Below, piece by piece: positions 21,101 through 33,100 of a stretch of DNA of 64,000 nt (within the stretch, counting starts at the first letter, position 1; each line of letters begins with the position of its first letter). A model generated the notes under the pieces. That model was not told where the DNA came from. It searched no databases and saw nothing but the letters and a program-made list of their open reading frames with translations. This DNA is from Chrysoperla carnea (lineage: Eukaryota; Arthropoda; Insecta; Neuroptera; Chrysopidae), in NCBI RefSeq assembly GCF_905475395.1, contig NC_058338.1, positions 90,815,435-90,879,434 on the forward strand. The letters run 5' to 3'. The position numbers and the translations under genes were made by a program.

Positions 21101-24100
21101 CATCCACACCTAAAAATGAAGAAAAGTCTGTGGAAGAGTTATCGAAAATTGAAGAAAAGCCTGTAGAAGAATCACAAAAAATCAAAGAAAAGTCTGTTGA
21201 AGAATCAGAAAAAACTGAAGAAAAGTCTGCCGAAGAATCACCAAAAAACGAAGAAAAGCCTGTAGAAGAGTCATCGGAAATCGAAGAAAAGTCTCTAGAA
21301 AAGTCATCGGAAATCGAAGAAAAGCCTGTAGAAGAGTCATCGGAAATCGAAGAAAAGCCTGTAGAAGACTCATCAAAAATCGAAGAAAAGCCTGTAGAAG
21401 ACTCATCAAAAATCGAAGAAAAGCCTGCAGAAGAATCATCGAAAATCGAAGAAAAAGAGTCTACTGAAAAAGTTGTATCTAAACGTAGTAATGACGATGA
21501 CGGAGAATCGAATAATTCTAAGAAATCAAAAACTGATGAAAAAGTTGAGGTCAGTAGTGAAATTACAGAGCCCACAATGATAATCCAAGGCGAAGGGTCC
21601 GGTAAAGAGTGTGAGAGTATAAATAATTTTCATCAGGATAATATTATCGTCGAAGATGAGATTGTGGAAGATGTTGTATATTTTTATGGTGAAGGCAGTG
21701 GTCATGAATGTATGACTGCAAATGATACCGAAAAAGAAACAAAAAAAGACGATGAAGCATCCACAAGTACTACACCAGTAAAAAACGATGAAACATCGAA
21801 TGAAAATAAAATTGATGACGTAAGTAAATCGAATGCACCATTGCCGGTCACAAAACGATTTTTACAATCGGCCAAAGAAACAGCAAATGAAATTGAAAAG
21901 CGTAATACTGCCGCCGATGATAAAGATAAAAAAAATGATACCACTGATTCCGATAAAGGAACGTTTTTTTTCGGCCCCGGTAGTTTAACTAATAAATTAG
22001 ATTCCGCAAATCCGGATTCTACGAATGAAACGGATAATTTGAAGGAATCTGATGTAGAAGAAAAGAAGGGTATTGTAAATTTAGATATTAAGCACAAAAA
22101 TTTAGAAAATAATTTAAGTAGTAAAGAAAAAGAAACTGTCGAAGATATTAGACCAATAGTAAATATTAGTAAATCTGGAGAGAATCAGGACGAATCTAAA
22201 ATTAATGAATCGAATAGAAGTAATTTAGAAAAATCAAAAGAATCTGAAATTAGCGAAACAAAAATTTCTACAAAGGAAATTAAAGAAACCATGGATCCTA
22301 AGTTAAAAGAATCTGATACGAAAACAAGCGACGTTAAACATCCAAAGAAGGAAATCAAAGAAAACACGGATATGAAACTTAGCGAAACAAAATTTTCTAC
22401 AAAAGATAATAAACATACCACGGATTCTAAACTAAAAGAAAATGATACAAAAAACAATGAAACTGAAACTTCTCCAAAAGAAATCAGAGAAAACACGGAT
22501 TCTAAATTAAAAGAAACTAACACGAAAGAAAGTAAGACGAAACTTTCTACAAAGGAAATTAAAGAAAGTGTAGATACTAAATTAAAAGAATCTGAAATTA
22601 AAATAAGTGAAACAAAAAAAGAAGCAGGAAATCTCGAGAGTGATAAAGAAGTTAAATCGATAAATGAATCAGTTCTGGAATTAAAGGATAAAGAGAGCAA
22701 AACTGCAGTTAAACCTAAATCCGACTTAAAATCAAAAGACAATACAGAGAATAAACCGGAAGTTAAACCAACTCCTGATGGAATTAAATCTAAAATTACC
22801 CTAACTCCTGAATTAAAAGAAACTAAATCGGAAGTTAAAGCTGAATCAAACGAAATTAAATCAGAAATTTCTGAAGATACTAAAGAGTCTAAACCGAAAA
22901 TCAAACCAACTGCTAACGATGTTAAAGAAATTAAACCGGAAATCCAACTAACTCCCGAGGCTATTAAAGAAACTAAATCGGAAATTAAATTAATTTCGGA
23001 AAAGAAAATTTCAAAGAAAGAGACTGAGTTGAATAAAAAAGAAATTAAATCCATCGAATCTAGAAAACCAAATGAAATTGAAGACAGTTTTAAAGCCGAA
23101 GATACCTCAGAAACTGAAGACGAAAACAAAAAAATAGTTGAAACAAAAATTATTGATCCTATATCGTGTGATGAAAATCAAGTAACAAAAAAATCTAATT
23201 CGGTAGTTACCCGCAAACATTCGAAACGTTTAAAAAAACCGGAAATTATTGATCCATTACTTGTTCCCGAAGACGAAGATGACTCGATGGTAGCTAATAA
23301 CAAACCTTTATTAATGTGCATAGACATAAATAGATTAAAATCGAATTCTGATATTTCCGAAAATATTATAGATAGCAAAGAACTACTTTCAAAACCACTA
23401 AAAGATCCAATTGATGTAATAGAGCCCATAGATCCAATTGCAAATGAAATGGATGAAGATCCACTATGTGGTGTGGATTTAGATTTACAAAAAACTTCGC
23501 CAGATATTGAAACTTCAGGAAAATCGCGTAAACGAGAACGAGAACTGGATACTGACGAAAATTCTGAACAAGAGACGAAACGTCTTCGATCAAGAAATCG
23601 GCATATAGATACTGAGCTTCGTAAAAGTATTGAACAGAAAAAAATGGAAGAAAACAGTAGTTCTAGCGAAGACGAAAAAGAGTCTGTATCGACACCACTG
23701 GTAGAAAATCGCAGTTCACCTCGTCGACAGGTTGCACGACGTGGTGGAGTTCGTCCAATGCAAACTCGAAGTGGAAATTCTACGCCAGTTACAAAACCAC
23801 AATCGAAAACATCTGCTGCGAAATCTTCTGTTACAAAACCTACTGTTATAAAACCTGCCGTTATAAAACCTGTCATCGTTAAACCTTCTAAAATTATTGC
23901 TAAACCAATTAACACTCCGACTTTGGTATATCCAGAAAATAGTGTAACTAAAAAAAAACGTAAGTATTTTTTTAATTTAATAAACTTCTACATAATTGCC
24001 CTCCTTTAGTTAACTCCATTCACAGAAGAATGCGAATTATTCTCAGAAAACAACTAAAAATCAACAAAATCATTTTTGTTTGATTTTCTTTCTAAAAAAT

Positions 24101-27100
24101 AAAATCCATCAAAATTTTATTAAATAAAGAGGAGCATACTTTTACAATTTCCAAATTTTAAAAATCATATTTCTGTTATTTTTGAAACAAGTGAAATTTA
24201 CAAAAATTTTTTGGTACGGTACCCTAAGTCCGCACTTCAAACATATCTATAATAATACTGTCCAATATTACCTTTTTTGCTTAGAGCCTTCTCCAAACTG
24301 AAGTTTTTTTAGTTGTTCCGGATACTGAATCCTAAACTCGCGCTTGAAACATAGCTAAAAAAACTCCATTAAATTACCTTTTAAGCGAAACAAAAAAAAT
24401 TCAAAATCGGATCATCCGTTTAGGCGCTATGATGCCACAGACAGGCAGACATACACACACACAAACGCATAGCGGTCAAACTTATAACACCCCTTTTTTA
24501 GTTCGGGGGTTAATGAAAATGGACTATTTTCTTCAAAAATACATACCTTAGACTTTTAATTTTTTAGCCTTTGATCTTAGTCTTTCAAAAATTACCTAGT
24601 ACCCCATTGGCCAGAGCAAAAGTAAGTTCATAACGCAATTAAGTGCAAAAATTTTTTTCTTGTTGAAATATTTTCAGGGGTATCCCTTGAATGTAAACAA
24701 TAATTGCCGGGGCGAGGCGGCGCGAGCTTCTATTGAACCGGGCATCGTATGACAAAAATAGTAGCAACATTTTTGTAGATAATATCATTTTCTATAACTT
24801 TTATTTGAAACTTTTTGCTGTATAATGTATAGGTTTATTATTTATAGCGCTCTAAATTTATGATACTTTGCCTCAACCGTATCCACCTTCGTGTTCCATA
24901 CATGTAACTGTTCTTTTACAAAATTGTTTAAATACATTCCTACATATCTTGGAAGGGATTTCTTGAACCGTTTCCCTTATTATCTGTTCAAAATGATCTA
25001 CATTTCTAAACGACCATTAAATTTCTTATCGAACTTTCGCAATTTGTGGAAACCCTGTACATTCAATGTCCACAGTGAATAGCTGAATGTTAATATTTTC
25101 GAAAGCAGAGATTTTTATAAAGAATAAATTTTTTTCGTAAACTTTATATTAAAAAAGTTTTCTATATGTAGCCAACTTAGCTAGACATCCTATATATAGA
25201 TAAGTTGAAAAATTTAAAAGGTTTTGTTTGATTAATTTTTAATTGATTTATTATTTTTCAGCTCGAAGACTATTAGGGCTTGAAATTGATGAAGATGCAA
25301 CATTATCTGATAGACTAACACCAGTAAGACAATCACGAAGAATAGCTCAAATTAAAATTAAAGAAGAAGCTGAAAGACGAAAAATAGAAGATTTAGTAGA
25401 AGATAAACCAAGTAAAAAATATAAGGTAAATTTTTTACTTTTCAAATTCATAATTAAATTAATTTTTAACCGGATAATGACGCGATAAAATTTTTTAATA
25501 GGAAAATGATAAAAGTAAGAAGAAAGGTAAAAAATATACTGATGACAATGAATCAAATAGTGAAGATGAAGACTATAATTCAAAAATAAAATCAAAAAAG
25601 AAGAAGAAAGGTTTTAAAAAGTTCGATGAATCAAATCCATGGAAATCAAGTAGTGGCTCAGATACCAGTGATGAAGAAGATGTCGAACCAGAAATCGAGG
25701 AAGAAGTGTCAGATGATGAAGTATTAGTATTTAAATCAGATCATGAATTCTCACCAGAAAGTGATTTAGAACAGACTGCTGATATACAACCATTAAGGAG
25801 GGCAAGAACAGCCAAAGGTATCTACTTTATTCATTTTTCACTTTTACACATGTAATCACATTTGTAAAGGGTGTTCCAATAAGAACGTCGGTTTAGAGTT
25901 CTAAATAAAACATATATATTTGTGGCATAAGTTTGAAAAATTTTGGAATAAGACATCGGATAACTGACCACCTCAGCTTTGCTGGAACAAGCGTGGTCTT
26001 TTCATGCAATTTTCTAGGACTATTGCGCATAAATTTTGCTGTATTTCTGTGATATAGCGTTGAATTTCGTCTTTTATGGCTCCAATCGTTGTGGGTTTGT
26101 TCACATAAACTTGTAAGTGTAAAAAACCTCAAAGAAAAAAAATCAAAAAACGTTAAAACGCATGATCTGGACGGCCAATGCCGATCTCCATAACGAGAAA
26201 TAACACCATCCTGTTATAACCACATGCTGTTGAAATCCATATTTTGCAATTTAGGTACAAAAAAGTTAACATTTCACAATAACGAACACCATTCACGGCT
26301 AATGCATGACCAACTGAATTTTTGAAGAAAAATGACCCGATGATGTCTCGAGCCCAAAATGCACACCAAAAAGAAATTTTTTTAGGATGCATTTGTTTCT
26401 CAACAATTATTCGTGAATTTTCGAAACCCCCAAATGCGACTATTTTGTCGATTAACGAAGCCATCGAGATGAAAATGGAACCCTTAAAAAAATCCAATTA
26501 TTCGAAGCATAGTGATTGTGGAAACACCAATTCCCTGAGCTCTATGCTGAATTGATGTGAATGAACTTTCCTCAACATTTGCATGCACTGCTGCGATATT
26601 TTCAGTCTAGCGACCAAGACGAACGAGTGTTTCTGTTTTCATGTCATTTATAGACTCAGTTTGCTCAAATTTTTTCGTTAATCTTCTTACAGTGACTTCA
26701 TTTGGAGTATTTCGATGACCCATTGTACATATTTTGCGAACTGTGGCTGCAAAACTTTCACCACTTTGATGGTAATTTTTCACAATTAGAATTCGTTATT
26801 GTGTGTATTGTAGTAGTCAATTTTACTTAACCTCCAGCTGTCTACTAACGAACGGTCATTTCTTTTTTAATGTCAAATCGTGACACTAAAAATGACACAC
26901 AAATCAAAACCGGCGTTCTTATTGGAACACCCAGTATTTCTTTATTACTAAAGCTAATTCAATTTTACCACCAGAGTATTTGTTAATGCACCTTTTTTTT
27001 ATTTTAGTCGAATCCGATGTGGAAGAAGATGAAGTTGATGATTACGCTTGCCAAAAATGTGGAAAATCAGATCATCCTGAATGGATATTGCTGTGTGATT

Positions 27101-30100
27101 CATGCGATAATGGCTGGCATTGTTCATGTTTACGTCCTCCACTTTTAGTTATTCCAGAGGGTGATTGGTTTTGCCCTCCATGTCAACATGTAAGTAAATT
27201 TTACTCACCTCAAATTTTAAGGGAGCTCTTTACAAGGCAAAAATCTTGCCAACAATTTTGGCTATTCTGTTAAGCTTATTTAAATTCAAGAATTTCCTCT
27301 TTTCCTTTTAGATTACACTCATATCTAGGCTTAAATTAAAACTAGAAGAATTTGATAAACTGGAAAAGAAAATCGAAAGTGAGGTACTACATCGACAACG
27401 GTTACAATATGTTGGTATCAGTATGGCAAATGTATTACCATCAAGTGATCCTGATTCGAAAGCGCCACGGCATAAACATCATGAGGGTATGGAAATGGAA
27501 TATGAAGAAAATGGGCATGACTCTGATAGAAGTGGAAGTGATAGTCGATCGAGTCGATCGCGTTCGTCTAGTGGGAGTGATAGTAGTGAACCAATTTACC
27601 AACTACGCCAACGACGTCAAGCGAATAGTTATCGATTTAACGAATACGATGATTTAATTAATTCAGCTATTCAAGTAAGTATCAATGTGCGATTATTATC
27701 GATTATTAATTATCTAAATCAATCGGAAAAACTTCGCCCCACTGAGAGGTGTACAGATCTGAAACTCGAAAGGTTACAGTGGGGCACATATCAGCTTCTT
27801 CTCAGATAGTCAAGCCGCTCTTCGGGAATTCGAAGCGTCAAGATTCCAATCAAGGATGGTCTATGAATGCTTCGAGCTGAATCACCTGGCACTGAAAAAC
27901 ACAGTCAGGCTGATCTTGGTTCTGGGTCACCCCGGCGTTAAGGAGAATGAAGCAGCTGACTCGTTGGCACGAATCAGCTGCTTCAGGGGCGTCTCAAACG
28001 CCCCTTTCACCTGAGCCTGTCATTCCCATAACAAAATGCTCTGTAATTTACCGAAGCAAAGAATGGTTACGACAAGCTCATCTTTATTACGCAGTTGAGA
28101 AGGGTGGTGGGACACTTGCCAGGACACTGTCGATTGAACTATTACCTTCATAACATGGGGATCTCTAATGATCCCCGTCTGTAAGGAGGATGACGAAACC
28201 TCCATACATGTTATTTGTACCTGCAGAAATCTACAGGGTGTTAGATTCAGAAAGTTCGGGTCCGAAACCTTGGATCCATCAATCTTGGGAGAGATACCGA
28301 CGGAGAAGCTGTGGGCTTTTTGCGTGGCGTCTAGCCTCCACAAAATCCTTTAGCTTCATTCGAGTTTAATAGCACCTCCTACCTGAAGACGTCTCGTGTT
28401 CGGAGGACAGGTCGTTGTCAAGGAGTTCTCAAGGGGGAGAACAGGTCGTTCTCTTAGTCTAGGTGCTAGGGACCCACTTGCGATACTCCTGTTTTGTTTT
28501 ATGTCCTTGATTTTTAAGTTTGTCCTGGAAAACCTGGAAATGCCCTTGATTTTTTTCGCATCCTTTCGTGCATTTTCGAATTTATAAAATCAAAAATCCA
28601 GAATTTTGAGGAAGAATGAAAATATTGCTCCTCGCATGATTGCAATAATTTTTTTTGTTTACAAAATCATAAACTTTGATTGGGCAGGATGAATTGGAAG
28701 CTGTAAAAGGAGCTGGTAATCAAGGTCGCGGAAAAGATATCAGCACAATTGTTAACGCAGAAAAAGAAGAGCAAGAAGAATTAGAAAAACAGCGTAAACT
28801 TGAAGAAATGAACGATAATGGTATTGAGAAACCAGAAGCAGGTAGTGGGGATGAGAAAGAAAAAGATGATTTATGTGATGAGATACCACCTGTTGTTAAA
28901 AAACGAACTAAGGCTGGCAGAAAGAAACATTCAAAGTTAACTAGTTTAGATTTTGAATCGGACGATGATGATGCAGCTTCTGATGAAGATTTCAAGGGGA
29001 GCAGTTCCGAGGAAGAATTTGATGAGGATTCTGGTACAGAAGGATCTGGTAGTAGCTACGGCGGGAGACGGGGTGCGGCTGTACGTCGTTCATCGAGGCG
29101 ACGAGCCACTCGATATGATAATGATTTTAGTGAGTTCTTTATCTTTTTATGTTATGATCTAAGTTTATCCCACTTCAGCGTTTCTTTCATTCATTGAAAG
29201 ACTAAATCATCAAATTTTAAAAATAAATCATCTTAACCCTTGTAACTTTTTTGCGAATTTCAGTTAATGATAACAGTGACGACGATGATATTCCAAAGCG
29301 GAAAAAATCTCGTTCAATTTGGGACGAATCTGAAAGCGAGGAAAGTGACGGATCGTGGGGAAATAGGAGAAAAAGGTGAGTCAATGTTATATATCTAAGT
29401 TAGATTCGAATTAAATCATAATTCATCTGTTTTAGGAGTAAAAAAGCACGTAACATTCCACCAAAACCGAAAAAAGTATTTTATAAACCAAAAAAGAAAA
29501 AGAATCGTATTACATCTGACAATGAAAGTGATCGTGAACTTGAGAAACGTGTAAAAAAACCAAAAATTAAATATGGTGGTTTAACTGATGATGAAGAAGC
29601 ACCTATTTCTAACTTACCACGTACACGAGGAAAGAAAATTAATTATTTGGAAGCACTTGGGTCTGATAGTGAAGAGGTATGTTGTATCTTATAAATATAA
29701 AAACTAAAATATTTCACCCTAATCTCCGATTTACCATTTTTTTATTTCCTTTACTTGTCTGATATTTCTCTCACAAACCAGATTCGAAGAATCTACAACT
29801 CCAGAAAAAATGTACATCCCTATACATGTGTACAATTTTCAGCTTAAAATAGTCCAATAAAATGATGATGTAAACTAACATCAAAATGGAAGCCTGCATT
29901 TTTAATATAAATTCGTTTTGACATAAATTTGAAGTACACACAGTCAAAAATATTGAACTCTATTTAAGGGGTAGAAAAACATTAAAAACAACCCCCAAAA
30001 TCTTTTTTTTGAAAATTGCTCGAAAACATAGGAAGGAAGATATGAAAAAAAAAATTTTAATAAAAATGTAGATATCAAAATTTTCTATAAAATCATTTCT

Positions 30101-33100
30101 AATCACTATATTATATTCGAAAATAAATGCAGGCTTCCGCTTTGATGATAGTTTAAATTTTCATTTTATTAGATCAAAAACTCAAAAGATCTGAGCCAGT
30201 GTACGTTTTGGTTGCTCATTTCATATTGATCAAAAGAGGATGTTTAAGAAAACCTTCCGATTATGAGAATTCGTATAGAAAAAAAGGAGTTTAGTACAAT
30301 CTTGACAGGCCCTTTTTGTAACCTTAATAAAATGCGGTAACACAAGTGAAATTTACAAAGTTTTAAAAAACCCCGACAAATTTTTCGGGTACGGAACCCT
30401 AAACTCCTTACTCCCACTCGAAACATATCTAAGAACTATCTACATTTTTAGTTGTTCCGGTTACGTAACTCTAAACTCGCATTTGAAACATAGCTAAGAA
30501 GACTCCATGAAATTACATTTCAAACGAAACAAAAAAAATCAAATTTTTTGGGTCGGAGTTTAAAAATGTGAACCAACCCTATACCTACAAAGATCTAGTT
30601 ACCATATCGAATATTTTTTGTACTTAGGATGCGTATAAATCAACAGTCAAACCATTGAAAGACAGTGAAGATGAATTTGTTTTACACGACGAAGAAATTG
30701 ATGAAGACGAAGAGGAAGATATTGATGGTATCGCTAAAAAGGATACATCAAGTGAAAAAGTTGAATCCACTCCAGAAAAGTTATCTCCTCCAAAAACTAC
30801 TTCTAATACTCCCGTTGTAAAGCCAGCAGTTCCACTACCTGCAAAAGAAAGCCCTTCATTGTCGGAAACTCCTAGTAAATTACCAGAGATACCTAAAGTT
30901 AATGAAATTGATAAAACTCCAGTTCCTAAACCAAATACAAATACAACAACACCTCCTTCAGCAACACAAAGTGAAACGCTAAAACCAACGTTACCTGTTA
31001 CACCCGCTAGAAATGGTCGAGGTGGAGGGCGAGGGTCTCGTGGAGGACGTGGAAGTGGTACTCCTAGAACTCCATCAACTCGTGGAAGTCCACGGGGGCG
31101 AGGAGGTGGACCAGGATCACGTGGGGGTAGAGGGTCACGTGGTGGTAGAGGAGGACAACGAGGAAGTGCAATAATATCCCCAGGAAGTCTTCCAGATAGA
31201 ACATCTGTGTTACAAACCCCAAGTGAAGTGAATAAGGTACAAACTCCAAGTGCCGTGAACAAGTTACAAACTCCAGGTGCGGTGAATAAATCACAAACTC
31301 CAGGTATTGTAAATAAGTTACAAACTCCAGGTGTCGTGAACAAGGCACAAACTCCAGGTGTCGTGAAAAAGCAACAAACTCCAGGTGTCGTGAACAAGAT
31401 GAAAGCTGCAAGTGCTGTGAATAAATCTTTAAAAAGTGACGACCTCAAAAATAAAAATATTAGTGACGAAGAAGATGAAGATGAAGAAGATGAGGATGAG
31501 GATGAGGATGAAGATGAAGACGAGTTGGACGAAGAAGAAGAAGATAGTGAGTTGGACGAAGAAGGTTTGTCAGGCGAAGAAGATTCTGAAGAATGCTCAG
31601 ATATAGATGAAGAAGACGAAGATTCAGAGGGTCGAATCGATATTAATGATTTAGACTCGGATGAATTGGAAAATTTGGACGAAGAAGAATTGGCTGAATT
31701 GATGATGGAAGAAGAAGCATTTGCTAACAAACAATTAGAAATGATGGGATCGAAAATAGCTAAACAGAAAAAAGCGAAAGAGGGAGAAAAGAAGGAACCA
31801 CAGAAATCAAAAGTGAACGATAAAAAAATTGAAAAACCAATTTTCCCAAAAAAATTGGAAGAAGATAAACAAAAGAATGTAATCAAAGAACAATTGCCAG
31901 TGGAAAATAAGTCACCTAGTTCAGTAAAGAATCCTATAATAAATAATAAAAAAGAAAATGAATTAAATGTATCACCATCACCAGCAGTTGGAGCTTTACA
32001 ATCATTACCAGTTACTAAAGCACCGGTGATTCCAAATAAACCTCCAGAATTTAAAGTGATGATGAACGAATCGAATTCTTCATTTAACACCGAATCAAAT
32101 TCTTCATTTAAATCTGATGATATGAGATCGCACGACGAACTTTCACAAACATCCACAATTCGAAATATATTACGGCAACATACGACGGATACGCTCAATC
32201 CAGGAACTGAACTACCTCCTCAACCTCAGCCGATGGACCAACCTCCTCAACCAACACCACCAAAACGTAGGGGTCGTGGTAAAGGTAAAAAAACATTAGC
32301 TGCCGAAGCGGCAGCAGCAGCTGCAAAAGCTGCTGAAAGTGGTCAACCTATACCAACTACTGTGGTTGACCCTTCAAAAGGAGTACCTGCTACTGCACCG
32401 TCTATTTTATCGAATAAATTAGGTATAGCTCCTCCGCCACAACCTTTTATACAATCACAACCTGCGCCTTCAGTAATAACACGTATGTTACAATCTGCAC
32501 CGGTTGGACCAACACAAAATTTTAATCCATTATCAAATCCGATGGGTCCTAGATTTTTTAATTCACCTGGTGAACGTCCGATGTTTACCGGCCGTAATAC
32601 TCCAAACATGTATCGACCTCCGTCTTCAACTCCTCCAACACAAGGTATGCCAGTACCACCAGGTGGTCCACCAATTTATCACACGGCTCATCATCCACTA
32701 GATCCATCACCTTCTGGAGGAGGTACAATTACAATGGCACCATCACCTCCAGTTGATAAAAACATAATAATGCCACCAATAGGAGGTGCACCACGCCTTG
32801 GAGGTCCACCACCACCACTACGACATCATTTACCACCGTTCCCACCTCAAACAGTTGGACCACCTCCTCCTGGCCCGCCAGGTCCACCACGACCTCCAGG
32901 TAGTTATTCACCGTATGCCCCGCCACCTCCAGGAAATTATCCGTTTGGTACTTATCCACCACAACCACCGCCACCTATGATGGGTCCAACAGATGATGGA
33001 CTACCTCCTCCTACATATCAAGGTCCACCCTATACAGATCCATATATACCACCACCAGAGGCTGAAGCAGTACCACCACCTGGTGTGTTAGTAGACAATA

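Noticed and set aside
21118-21447. CRISPR array
   Set aside because: Regular 33-base units, but contiguous, without spacers, and in the reading frame of a eukaryotic exon.
20769-23915. Long antisense frames (about 268, 314 and 245 codons) opposite RSF1 exon 4
   Set aside because: They are shadows of the repetitive E/K/S codons on the sense strand, which is conserved and spliced in phase.
30624-32198. A 524-codon open frame on the strand opposite RSF1 exon 12
   Set aside because: It is the mirror of the low-complexity exon (S/F/L-rich because the sense strand is D/E/K-rich); it has no domain and no splice or promoter logic.
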